Positions 25,901 to 34,463 of a stretch of DNA of 64,000 nt are shown here, piece by piece. A program made the position numbers and the translations under genes. Below the pieces are notes generated by a model, which saw only the letters and a list, made by a program, of their open reading frames with translations, was not told the origin of the DNA and did not search any database. Position 1 is the stretch's first letter, and every line of letters begins with the position of its first letter. The DNA comes from Panonychus citri. Lineage: Eukaryota; Arthropoda; Arachnida; Trombidiformes; Tetranychidae. The stretch lies in NCBI RefSeq assembly GCF_014898815.1, contig NW_026515450.1, positions 496,001 to 560,000 on the forward strand, given 5' to 3'.

Positions 25901-26264
25901 AGTTCAGTTAACCCCTTGCGCTCTTACTTGTTACATCTTAGATGTTACACTTGATCAAATTTTCCAAAATTTTTCAAAGTCATTTAAGTTTCTAATTCTA
26001 TCAAATTGTCAATCAAATCAATCAACCATTTTGATTTTAATCAAATCATCTCAACAATTAATCATCTTAATTAACAATTTTGTTAATTTAAAATTAGTCA
26101 TCAACTATAACTCTAGTTATCTCTCTGGTTGTGACTCTTCATTCATCATAAGTGCTTTTGTCTTCACTTCCGTTTCGCTCATAAGTGCTTTTAAAAGCGT
26201 TAATCATCTTGTTTGTCATCTCATTCATCATCTTCTTAATCATCCTTTTCGAGAGAAAAGCTAA
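19956..26264 (+). CDS. gag-pol: Gag-Pol polyprotein (Ty3/gypsy), 2,102 aa
   Basis: Single frame from ATG 19956 (MPPKKSRVAALTR), about 120 bases after the LTR. Gag has a basic N-terminus and a CCHC zinc knuckle (CNYCKGNDHSMETC, about residue 447). Aspartic protease LVDTGASACVID lies near 590. Reverse transcriptase spans about 840-1010 with YFDDIPVVG near 988. RNase H starts near 1134 (ISVDASDVAVGG). Integrase has an HHCC zinc module near 1419-1450 (CDNCMICN) and DDE residues in ELDVQG (near 1487), QTDLGTNF (near 1545) and GIVERCN (near 1582). A GPY/F-type motif (NKYNGPYLV) follows near 1711. The last roughly 390 residues are an Asn/Ser-rich then hydrophobic extension with no chromodomain recognised. 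Gag and Pol share one frame, so no -1 shift is needed. It drives reverse transcription and integration; all motifs look intact. Confidence 0.95.
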   Translation: MPPKKSRVAALTRVANARAARAAKASRRLLPTPDELSEDDTIVPPSQPEFTTPVNPRPPTRASTLIDHVRSPKSLRDISYEEILSLFELWNAPLPLRSLANKKLLDIASTHLLLLGEVVTHEDLQNVRIEELKQQKLPNWLLDFRAQNVSESEIQSFIKNIGRDDETIFNLSHSELYSLPLSLGVLNKMKNILNSYGANIVEPSPPSTTPSNFSGDNFSPSNFLEIVKQLKADPHVPEFRSGEDQYSWLVKTRDRLAKENVDDPTRLRLLQKSMAHEIKNSAADLDHIQDYHEYVSALFENLKTPESQYSADFELRNCRFNPEFHPEKFFADMKRLTNKAYGPTPDNIFLSLILQHIPRYIRDDIYTLGINDDRTRIYNFLTRKHFDYKNNQGKPKEKTFSSKNNNEKSSDKSSLSKLMKSNHPHSNDYRKKSESSSSSTSKDVKFCNYCKGNDHSMETCAKLAYRKAQEAAGIVPPYKKPGYVNKSYPQPLQTNYANLVIPETQTQQVNQVNTIVPVPQVNPTPTIVRPPTPPEPIQDAYRNKNFAFAISQDMKQISQLGNCGIKHMPQVNFTLCTPDKVRVKEGKVLVDTGASACVIDAKLASQLQAQVTKVNRALKGIASGIYVDTLGFAYALVKHKSMDEIRILKFRICEDFEPVILLGNAFAHVYYMNINSNGSEYDITVKENLNSPELSNPDFYFRFCTPEEHEYILETFIKVTGDANSDYILDSDPVSNNNFNHNPNLATIPNSKEFPHTALIARCELVSENELREIKIQPFIEKIKSRINPNLTDSQQQQLLELFESYQDIFSSHKHDLGFVSSSICPVKIDLEDQLIPYQKPYNCNIHRRGVFKEIINDMINHDLIEPSDALGGAPSLLVPRSDGTYRMVTDYRLLNRLTKIPRHPMPRIDDCLEVVRGGKFFNLFDLAQGYHQIELPPSEREKTAFVTPDGKYQYKRLPMGLAGAPFIFQRFMNKVLEGLQYTHCIGYFDDIPVVGQTFHDLITNTRQVMDRLRQYNLKIKPEKCHFGQTEILLLGHLVSGDGIRPDPKKVQALINLRYPKTVRELQSLLGCYNYFSRYIKNYSTIAAPLYRLISKERKFKILQADKDALDSLKSSLINTTLLVHFNPNLRRKISVDASDVAVGGILLQEDDKSEDFNPETPIENVRDWLPISFFSQKLLKHQLHYSVSEKELLAILVGVYKYNHYLDGEHFLIETDHHALCQLTKINFKNSRLQRWSIMLSAYNFTVIYKKGVTHPPDCFSRYQSEWDHRKTIDPEEEFLDKIFLTDYVEDITPHRYNDIGLNLINISFESPLFDYNQLKDPPLILFSISTENAHINPNPNSSIKELSLWKEKVRKSQENSPEIQSIITQLKDQNSIAAKRYTLKDNLLYRKDSRTPFGTRLVIDPDILLEIFELEHSSTLGGHFATEKTYLNIAKRFWCKYLYEEVKKLCDNCMICNLAKPSNVIYADPSCKPIPQEIFQRFELDVQGPITIGTSKKYILVIVDVLSRFVYAKLTLNQTASTVINFLSTFFHLFGFPSHIQTDLGTNFTSDEFAKFMEKHGIIHETSTSYHPQSQGIVERCNRTIAERLRTYVCAKGTKNLIPALQASLYAINASVHKITRFSPYFLVFGREPNKPLDNYLSLKPNSPVNVNEARKIAYARLNAQQLYQINRTKSLHPSSPYIIGDFLLVKNESIDSSVSKKLRNKYNGPYLVCGLKKGALLLLDPNTINLFTCNVSNTKKFSGKPNSQMTSLRDQFFNPDSYLEVEDFNSPDIELITDQHFSSLSDNYNYQNLDSFSTQDQNDPNSLNQDENLIDLIQNFPQPISSDSTNQLINNHSNDIQMSKSPKNKRKYRTSDQQIINQENLILNNQPKILTRQQLRNKHVYVLYSFSLLEDNNENISLINNLYQSNCYNYLFKSIDLKFFEINYYHYNDLENNFSKVKKSVNYYVNYNTCHDFLLSHVNVATFALHLFPPSTFVLVQLTPCALTCYILDVTLDQIFQNFSKSFKFLILSNCQSNQSTILILIKSSQQLIILINNFVNLKLVINYNSSYLSGCDSSFIISAFVFTSVSLISAFKSVNHLVCHLIHHLLNHPFREKS

Positions 26265-26281
26265 TTTTGATCATCATCAAA

Positions 26282-26368
26282 ATGGATAAAAGTGAAAATC
26301 AACCACCCACACCTAACAGTGTCTCTCCTCTCATTTCCGTGCTACTCAACATTTTCTCCGCTCTCTAG
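26282..26368 (+). CDS. Short ORF leading into the third retrotransposon ORF
   Basis: ATG 17 bases after the gag-pol stop, 28 codons (MDKSENQPPTPNSVSPLIS...) ending at TAG 26366-26368. It overlaps the upstream open part of the third ORF, which lies in the -1 frame and itself has no early ATG. It is probably the true N-terminus, joined by a frameshift, by splicing, or formerly continuous before a one-base loss. No slippery heptamer was recognised. Confidence 0.4.
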   Translation: MDKSENQPPTPNSVSPLISVLLNIFSAL

Positions 26369-29286
26369 TTGAAAGTGAAAGTGACTCTGAACCCGAAGAA
26401 ATTTCTTATTATCCCGGAAGACCAGGTACTCCACCGCCTCATCGTAATTATCCTTGTTACGAAATTGAAAATTCACCTTCACCGAACTCTCTGAAAAACT
26501 CTGGTAACCTAAAAACTGTTAAGTTCAACTCTCCCCTTGTTCATCATCCACCTTCATCATTAAAAAGAGCCATTTCAATTGAATCTTTAGATTCGATTTC
26601 ATCATCTCACCCAAAACAATTGAAGAAAATTACTCTCCGAACCATGGATGATAAAGGTAAGGTCGATATTCGTCCGAGTACTTCTAATTTCATGCCATCT
26701 TCTCATTACCCTGAAAGGTACCCTAAACCTCATCAATATCCTCGTTTTTATAAAAGAGAATTTCCTGCTCCTCTTCCAAGTATTGAACTACCCAAACATC
26801 TTTCAATTGAAAAATTTAAAGAAGTTCAATCAATTGTTAAATCAAAGAATGAAAATTTCAAAAATATCCGTTCCAAATATGAACGAATGATCCGAGAGAA
26901 AATTTTTCTGAATCTTTATCAAGACGATTCAATTTACTCAATCCCTCTCCCGAAGATACCTAAAGGTATATCTAAAGCTTCGGTTTCTCATGATGAACTT
27001 CATTCTTTCATTGACAAAATCCGTTGTTCATTCTGTGAACAAATTTCATTACTCCCCCTAGAATGTGATTTCTGCAAAAATTGGTATTGCACTGATTGCA
27101 TTGTATTCATCCAAAACTTAATTGCTATTCTGCAATTAACCCCACCATCAAAACCAAATAAATTCATCTGTATCATCCCATCATGTTTAAAAAGATTTGC
27201 ATCGATAGATGATTACCCCACTTTCAGTAAAATTTCGTACTCCAGCACTTACATTAATTATCGTAATTGCAAATTTAATTGTAGATATACGATGTGCTCA
27301 AAATTAATCAGTCCCAATCTCCTCCATCAACACGAGTCTGAATGTAGACTTGGACTTTTTAGGGAAGAAGTCGATTTAGAATCGAACCCAAAATTTCATT
27401 ATGGCTCTTCAGTTAAAGAACTTGTCTCTCTTCTCCCAAAAAGATTAATCAATTTCATCCCTGCTCATATTCGCTCAGCACCCAAACCATTAATCTCTTA
27501 TTCCTCTCATGAGTTTGACTTCGAACAAAAATTCGAATTATATGCTTGTCTGCTCATCAATAAGGAAGAACATCCTGATGACCCTCGTCTCTCCGCTACA
27601 GCTATTCGATCTCATGCTAATCTAAGATTAGGTTTTTGGACAAATTTTCATAAGTCCCGAGATCCCACTCTTCCTCTCTCAGAAGAAGAAGAATTCACCA
27701 GACAAATAGGTTTTCCTTCAACTGTCCCTTATGATCCCGCTCCATCTCGACCTCCTACTATCCGACATTACAGCAAAAATAACCCTGTTCCTCATTATCT
27801 CATCAATGATTCCGAGGAATGGCTGAAACTAACTGAAGGAAAGTTCGAATACGATCTTCCTTGTTCTCCCCTTAGATTGTCTGCTGACGCTGGTGAACCC
27901 ATAAATCCATACACCGCTATCAATCCACTTCTTCGATTAAGTGAAGAAGAAAAAGAAAATGTAACTAAAAATATTTCAAATTGGTTTCCTGTTTCACTTC
28001 GAGAATTAGTTACTCTCGATAACTTCAATACAACTTCGAACCCTCAACGAGTTGAATATCGTGAGAACCGCCGAAATAAAGCAACTGCAATTTTTAATCA
28101 TTTGGTTTCTCAACAACTCGAAGAGTTAACAGACTATCAACAAAAATTCTTAGCCGATTCAATTAACGAACATCCTGAACCAATGAACGTTTATTCCGTT
28201 CATGCCGCTTATGTTCGGATTGAAAAAACAAATTCTAATTACGAAACTACCCTTGTCCCTCATCCCGTTTGGATTGTCATCGTGGATGGAAATTGTGAAA
28301 TTGTCTATGAGACTCTAATCAATTATAAAAACATCGACAGAATGGACTCAAGGTTCCATGGACTTAATAAATCCGATCTCAAGTTTGGTAAACACCTTCA
28401 CTCAGTCCGAGATCAAGTCCTTTGTTTCATGGCCTGCGCTAAACAAATTGTTGGTGCTAATCTACTTCTTTTCTTTCAAGGCCTTCAACTCACTCCGTCC
28501 GAAATTGATGGTTTAAGACCCAAATTTCGAGACATGACAATCTATTTTTCCCCATATAGAACCTCTCCCGCTTCATTATCACTCATCTCATTTCTCATCT
28601 TCTCTGGTTACACGATTCGTGCCAAGCCTCATTCTCCTTCAATCGAAGCTACAACTTCGATGCGACTTTACATGTCATTTTGGAATGAAATCGAAGACAA
28701 AGTCATCGAAACTGGTCATGGAATCCATAACCAATCCATCAAACATTATGTTCGAAACAATAAAGTTTCGTATCTTCATCAAAAATTCACTCAATTAGTC
28801 GAGTCCAATAAGACTCAATGGCCTACCGATTGGTCTTATCATTATCATCATCAATCAAACCCAGAATATAACTCGTTTTCGTGCGCCTCTCCCGTTATAT
28901 TCTCATCATCTTCATCCGATTCATCATCATCCTCAAGGAAAAGCTCAACTCAAGCCCTTGAACCCCAAGAAAATTCCAATATTCCACTTTCCACCCTCGC
29001 TCAACTTAAGGAAAAATATAAAGGAATGGAAACATCATCAACATCATCAACCTCATCAACACCATCACCCCTTGGAAATTCACAAAAGTTTCTTGGTGAA
29101 ATTGCGCGAAGCATAGTCGCTAATCTACCTGATCCTGAATTTACTTCATCTTCCGATTCCAACAAATCGAAGAAAAATTCCCAAGGAATACCCGGAACTT
29201 CATCATCTAAACAAAGCTCACCAAATAACAATCGTATCGATAACGAAACCCTGAAGAAGTATCTTCATCAAAGTGCTAGGGACTGA
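26317..29286 (+). CDS. Third ORF: RING/TRAF-like zinc cluster plus degenerate REXO1-like exonuclease
   Basis: The frame is open from 26317; its first in-frame ATG is 26644. Coding character begins upstream of that (SESDSEPEE, PGRPGTPPPH), so the start is unsettled. Numbering here is from 26620. Residues 136-241 form a cysteine cluster: CSFCEQISLLPLEC, CDFCKNWYCTDC, then CRYTMC and HQHESEC, resembling RING plus TRAF-type zinc fingers. Residues about 523-693 resemble REXO1/REX-family DEDDh exonucleases: VWIVIVDGNCEIVYE, DSRFHGLNKSDL, RDMTIYF, and HSPSIEATTSMRLYM. The usual DxE is replaced by Y531-V-R533 and the second Asp is not visible; Asp638 and His671 remain, and the final Asp is Glu676. 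Catalysis is therefore doubtful. A Ser-rich tail ends at TGA 29284-29286, the first bases of the 3' LTR. No signal peptide, membrane anchor or fusion segment typical of env. Host capture of the domains is inferred. Confidence 0.7.
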   Translation, partial: QCLSSHFRATQHFLRSLVESESDSEPEEISYYPGRPGTPPPHRNYPCYEIENSPSPNSLKNSGNLKTVKFNSPLVHHPPSSLKRAISIESLDSISSSHPKQLKKITLRTMDDKGKVDIRPSTSNFMPSSHYPERYPKPHQYPRFYKREFPAPLPSIELPKHLSIEKFKEVQSIVKSKNENFKNIRSKYERMIREKIFLNLYQDDSIYSIPLPKIPKGISKASVSHDELHSFIDKIRCSFCEQISLLPLECDFCKNWYCTDCIVFIQNLIAILQLTPPSKPNKFICIIPSCLKRFASIDDYPTFSKISYSSTYINYRNCKFNCRYTMCSKLISPNLLHQHESECRLGLFREEVDLESNPKFHYGSSVKELVSLLPKRLINFIPAHIRSAPKPLISYSSHEFDFEQKFELYACLLINKEEHPDDPRLSATAIRSHANLRLGFWTNFHKSRDPTLPLSEEEEFTRQIGFPSTVPYDPAPSRPPTIRHYSKNNPVPHYLINDSEEWLKLTEGKFEYDLPCSPLRLSADAGEPINPYTAINPLLRLSEEEKENVTKNISNWFPVSLRELVTLDNFNTTSNPQRVEYRENRRNKATAIFNHLVSQQLEELTDYQQKFLADSINEHPEPMNVYSVHAAYVRIEKTNSNYETTLVPHPVWIVIVDGNCEIVYETLINYKNIDRMDSRFHGLNKSDLKFGKHLHSVRDQVLCFMACAKQIVGANLLLFFQGLQLTPSEIDGLRPKFRDMTIYFSPYRTSPASLSLISFLIFSGYTIRAKPHSPSIEATTSMRLYMSFWNEIEDKVIETGHGIHNQSIKHYVRNNKVSYLHQKFTQLVESNKTQWPTDWSYHYHHQSNPEYNSFSCASPVIFSSSSSDSSSSSRKSSTQALEPQENSNIPLSTLAQLKEKYKGMETSSTSSTSSTPSPLGNSQKFLGEIARSIVANLPDPEFTSSSDSNKSKKNSQGIPGTSSSKQSSPNNNRIDNETLKKYLHQSARD

Positions 29287-30468
29287 AGGGTAGAAAATCC
29301 TGAAATCATCAGTCTTCCGTTTCGATCACTATAGTGATTTGATGAACTTGTTTAGAATTTAATTCTATTTAATTTTCATTTAATTTTCTATTTAATTCCA
29401 ATTTTCCCTTCGTGACAATTAGTTAATTGCGCGCCTTTAAGCTTAATTGCTTTTCTTTTCTTTTCCTTTCTTTTCTAATTTTCTATTTTCTATTTAACAA
29501 TTGAAATTTTCCTACAACTATAATTGTATCTCCCCATTGTTACAATTAACCAATTGAATTGATTAATATCCTTAATCAAGTTAATTTAATTGTTAACAAA
29601 AATATATAATCCCAAATATTTAACCAATCATGTTAATCAATCTATATCTAAAGATATAATCATTTTAATTTTCTCAATGATTAATTTTGTTTAAAACAAT
29701 TAACTAATTACCTGTAATTGTAACCCAAATCTCTCATCTTTAAGTTAACCTAAAAGTTGACCAAATAGTAAGAGACCCGATTTTCTCTTTCTTTCCCTCT
29801 TTCTTTTCTCTTTCTTTCATTTTTTAGATTTTGTATTGTAAAAGCCTAGAAGCTTAACCCCTTATCTTATCTTCATTTTGTTCAAGTTAACCATAAGTAA
29901 CATTTGGTTTTCTTTTCTTTTGTTCATCTTTAACTTGTAACTCATCATTACTCTTATCACTATGATGATTTAGCTTAATTTGTTTTCCCCCTATTTAATC
30001 ATCCAAATTTCTTTCCCCAGATTAATTTGTTTTTCCCCTCAAGTTAACCGTTCCTAAGGAACATCAATTCAAATTAATCTTCAGTTCTATTTCAACATTA
30101 GAATAGTGCTCATCTTAATTTTAATTGTTCCTAAAAATTCAATTAATCAATCCATCCATCCATCCATCTTTAATTTCAATTTCAATTTAATAAAATTTCT
30201 CAGCAAAGTAAATTTGCTTCTCTCTCTTTAATTCAATTCATTAGAATTTGTGAGAACTCTTAGAGTTAGAACACAAAGTGAATCAAGTGAAGTGTAGTGG
30301 TAATACTGTAAGAGGTGATCCTTACGAATCTTGTTCTTCGGTATTGTGGGCCGAAAATCTTCTTTTCGAAATCAAATCCTCATCCAAGTCAATAGACTTT
30401 CAGAGTTACGGCAACTCAAAATTCATCTTTATTAAGATCTTTCCCTCAATCATAAAATCTACCCCACA
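29284..30468 (+). repeat. 3' LTR
   Basis: 1,185 bp, essentially identical to the 5' LTR. Candidate poly(A) signal AATAAA at 30189-30194. Its first three bases, TGA, are the stop codon of the third ORF. The sequence directly upstream is not a polypurine tract. Confidence 0.92.
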
Positions 30469-30472
30469 ACAA
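30469..30472. repeat. Target-site duplication, right copy (ACAA)
   Basis: Matches ACAA at 18643-18646. It lies at the start of an ACAACAACAAG tract, so a chance match of four bases is possible. Confidence 0.65.
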
Positions 30473-33400
30473 CAAGCAAACAAAAAAAAAGCAACAATAA
30501 GATAATAAAACTTTCAATCAAATGAGCAAGTTTAATTTACTTATTTACCATCAATCAAATGATGATCAATTTTGATTATCAATTGATTATTTTTGGTATT
30601 AATATAATTAACAAGTGAATGATTAAATTTTTTTATCTAATTTGATCAATCAGCAAAAACTAATCATGTTGTAATAATAATAACAAACAATGATGCTGAT
30701 GATCATCATGATGATGATTGAATTAATCTCTCAGATTAATCAGTGATAATATCATCAGTCTATTAATAATTAAACTAATTACTTCAACTTATCAATGGCA
30801 CTTTATTTAATTAAACTTTTTTTTATATCTTTAACATTTTGTTTATTGTGTAGTATCATTAATCAGAGACTCTCAGGTAAATCAAGTTAATCATAATCAA
30901 CGTTGATGATTAACAAACCATTGCATTGGTAATTTACACTAATCAACGTACACCTTAAATTGCATCATAAATTATACCAAATGATTTAATTATAATTAAG
31001 GTTCGAGGTGAAAGTTTCATCTAACAATTAAAAGAAAGGGAAAAAAATTTCCTTCTAATTTCATTTCGATCCTTCAATTGTTCATTTACTATCATGATAT
31101 TATCAGATTGATTGAGTAATTATCTTTGATTCTGTTCAGTTGATTTACGAGTTTCACCATTTTTATTATTATATTCTCATCATGATCATCCTCATCATGG
31201 TAATCATATTAATTTCATTTTTCATTATCACCCTGATTCTGGAGGCTGATCATCATTATTTTTTATTACAACGATAATAAATGGACTTCAATTGTTATAT
31301 AATAATGTACATAAACTTTGGCACATTATTGTTTCGGGTTATTGATTTTTGTTTCCCTTTCGAGTTGATAATTCTCAATATATATTTTTCTCGTTCCATG
31401 ATATTGCTCATCATGTGTATTTATATTCATGGTTGAAGCTTTTGAAACCAGATTCTCAACTGAGCACCGATAAAATTGAACCCCGGAAGTGTTTACTGTT
31501 ACTCTTGGATCGTGGTGATGAATATTGACTCTATCGTTTTTTTATCTCAACTTTTTGCTTCCTTTTTCATTTCTCTCTCTCTCTCTTTTCCATGATAACT
31601 CATGTTGTTCATAAGAATTTTACAGAAGAAAGTGTGGGGAAAATCGAGGAAAGAAAGAGATGAAGAGAATTTCAAATATTCAGATAATTTGAATATTCCA
31701 ATTTCCATGAAATTCTGGTTATACCAATGAACAGAATCAATATTTCTAAACCTGAATTGGGAAATTTTCAAAGGGAAGGAAATAATTTCCTCTGACTATT
31801 CATACAGATACAATTTCCTATTGAGATGAAAATCTTTCACCAAGTAACTATTTTATTTTCTTCTTCTTCAGAACTCAATTGTCACAAGTTATGGTGAAAA
31901 GTTTAATCTGTGAATTCTGATTGAATCAAGACATTATTATTTATATCGACAACAAGATCATCATGATAATGATAATGACCAATTGGGAGATACATGAAAA
32001 GATAGAGAGAGAGAGAGAGAGTGAGAATAAAAGAAGAGCAAAAAAAAATATCAGGAAAAGAATTCATTGGATTGATCAACTGGAGAATCTAATCTATCTC
32101 TTCCCACTGAATAATTCTGATTATCATGTTATCATCAAGTATCATTATCAGGATTTAATCAGGTTGCCTTTTGTTTTTCTGGCTCATAAAACTTGTTGAT
32201 GTAAATTATACATTCGCTTCTACTAATTGAGTTCAATTACAATGATAATTAATAGGATTGGGTGACAATTGAGTTCCAATTCTCAGTGAAAGTAGATTAT
32301 CATGAGAATAGTCAGAAAAATTTTTTTCGTCTTCTTCCTTGTTTTCGAAACTTTCTCTCTCTCTCTCTCTCGCTCTCTCAACTCGAACTGTTCATGATAA
32401 TGGTAATGATACTCATGATGACATTGGGATTAATCTGATGTTTTTTTCTCCCTGGGTCATGGTGATTATATCACAACAACAAATATAATCTTGTTGATAC
32501 AGAAAAGTCATCATGGTGAAAAATAGTGATGATACTGATGATGATTCCCTGTTGAACTATTCACCATTTAATGATAATAATGATGATCTAATTCAACTTA
32601 AGGGTTAACAATTTAGGGTAAATATTTTCAGTAAGATGATAATAATAATACAATAATCATCGTTATCATTATCATGGTAATAGTGATAATATCGGATAAC
32701 ATTTTCGCCATCATTACTGTTCAATTCAATACAATTTTCTCAGTTCAAACATGAATTTTTCATCTTGAACCAGAATTTGTTGAATAAGAACAAAACAAAA
32801 ACTCTCAAACAAAAATTTTCAATTCCATGTTGATATTCATTGGAAAGTTCATGTTACATGAGACTCGAGTTTTCTGTATACATACATACATAAATATTTC
32901 CCACCTTCTCATGAAATTGTATCATGATCCATGGTGAGTTGTGAGAAACCATGGTGAATATAAAGCAACTTAACTTCTCAGATTTACCAGAATTTTTTTC
33001 GATTCTAATTTTTTTTTATATTCTTTTTCAACTTTTAATGATAATAATATAATAATTCTCGGAGAGTTAATTGTTTCTGGTTATAATTTTTTTTTCTTTC
33101 TCCATGAAGATTCAAACTCCTTCTAATAATGATATTATTTTCCAATTATAACTCATTGTATGGCGAAAATAATAAGACCTTAAAGTTTTCAAATACTTCT
33201 TAAGTATAAAATCAAATTAATCACAATTGAAATTGTTGAATTAAAAGATTAAAATTAATCCAATTGTGAGTCAACAAAAGGATAAGATCAACAACAAGAA
33301 CAACGTTTTCGTAACATTAACCTTTATCAGATTAACGAGTAGAAATTGATTTGATACTCAATTACAATTGAAAAGGGAAACAATTAACTTAAATCTAATC

Positions 33401-34196
33401 AATTAACTATTTCTTTGGCTTATAAATCTAACAATCAGCTAATCAAAGTTAATCAATTAATTTTTTTCTTCGCATTTCTTTCATTGTTTATCTTATATTG
33501 GGAAAGTTTTTTTAATGTCTTCAAAGTTGATTAACGAAAAGAAAAACAATTCAATCAAATTAATCAAATTAATTTAATTTTTTTTCTGTTTTTCTGTCCA
33601 TTATGATTATCATAATAATCCAGAGATTGAATAATTCATTGAGTTAATTGTGATTTAACAATTGAACCAATTGATGTGATCTGTTTAATATCACAGTTAA
33701 TCAAAATCCTCCAATAGTCATAACAATCAAGTTAATCGTAATCATGTAATTTATTATTATTAGTTTGCAATCAATCATAAAGTTTATCAGTTATTCAGCT
33801 GATATTAATTCATGATCATCATCATGTTGATATTTTCATCATGGCCAGAACTTGAATCTTTCTCTCTCATATTTTATCATGATTATTATTCAATCTAAAT
33901 ATAATCCAGAATCTCTGGAATTCCTGATAAATAATATTTTCTGAAAATTTCAATTTTATATCATTATTTTAGCAATTATTAGTTAGCAGGATTATCATAT
34001 AGCTCAATCAAAACTGAATCGCAGATAAAATCATCATCGTATTGAATCGTAATTCAATTTCAATCATTTCAGAATTTTAAGTTGAGAGGAAAAACAAATT
34101 TACCGTTACATTTGTAGGTCTCAAAAAATTACCATGAAAACATGAAGAAATTAAAGTTAATTGTTATTATTGTTATAAGAATAATTTGATTCTTAC
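30473..34196. other. Non-coding stretch, probable RasGRF intron
   Basis: Follows the RasGRF exon on its 3' side. No further minus-strand exon is recognisable. Contains GA/CT runs (about 32009-32021 and 32354-32379), ATA/ATC runs and CATACATACATA at about 32881. A roughly 65-codon open plus frame ends near 31526 without motif or start. Confidence 0.4.
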
Positions 34197-34463
34197 CTGT
34201 AAATGGGTTGAATTTTTACTTGATCCAGTTTGTATTGCCTTTGAACAATAAGAACCCTCCAGGAAAATTAATCCACAGGGTTTACCTGAGGTTTCATGAT
34301 CATAGTAGAAGAATAGATTTTGATAAAGGACAAACCAACGAAGTTGCCATTTTGACCCTTCGGTGGTTCGTTTGAAAAGGTAACCCTTTTTACCGTTATC
34401 GTGAAGGGCTTTATCGGCCAAGGCAGTTAGCTGAAGATCATTCATCCGCAAACTACGTTGCAT
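34197..34463 (-). CDS. RasGRF: RasGRF-type Ras exchange factor, first coding exon (PH domain)
   Basis: Starts at ATG 34463 (MQRSLRMNDLQLTALADKAL) and runs to a CAG/GTAAGA donor at 34197/34196. It encodes 89 residues that open like vertebrate RASGRF1/2: a short N-terminal helix, then the first strands of a PH domain (GKKGYLFKRTTEGSKWQLRW, FVLYQNLFFYYD, GKPCGLIFLEGSYC). RasGRF proteins load GTP on Ras (and Rac) at the plasma membrane through DH and CDC25 domains, which are not in this window. The frame is open upstream to 34523, but family alignment favours the ATG at 34463. The rest of the gene should lie leftwards; no second exon was found down to position 1. Other PH proteins are possible, but the MND start plus the PH strands fit RasGRF best. 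Confidence 0.75.

Larger units (their letters stand above)
18647..30468 (+). mobile_element. Complete Ty3/gypsy-type LTR retrotransposon with third ORF
   Basis: 11,822 bp: 5' LTR, primer site, one gag-pol frame, a large third ORF ending at the 3' LTR, and 3' LTR. The domain order is protease, reverse transcriptase, RNase H, integrase, as in Ty3/gypsy. The LTRs begin TG and end CA, and differ only by three small indels in repeat tracts, so insertion was recent. Gag-pol has no internal stop. No polypurine tract lies just upstream of the 3' LTR. It is antisense to the RasGRF exon at 34 kb. Confidence 0.92.

Noticed and set aside
31370..31526. Plus frame ending STDKIEPRKCLLLLLDRGDEY
   Set aside because: Looked coding-like, but has no start, no clear acceptor and no recognisable family.
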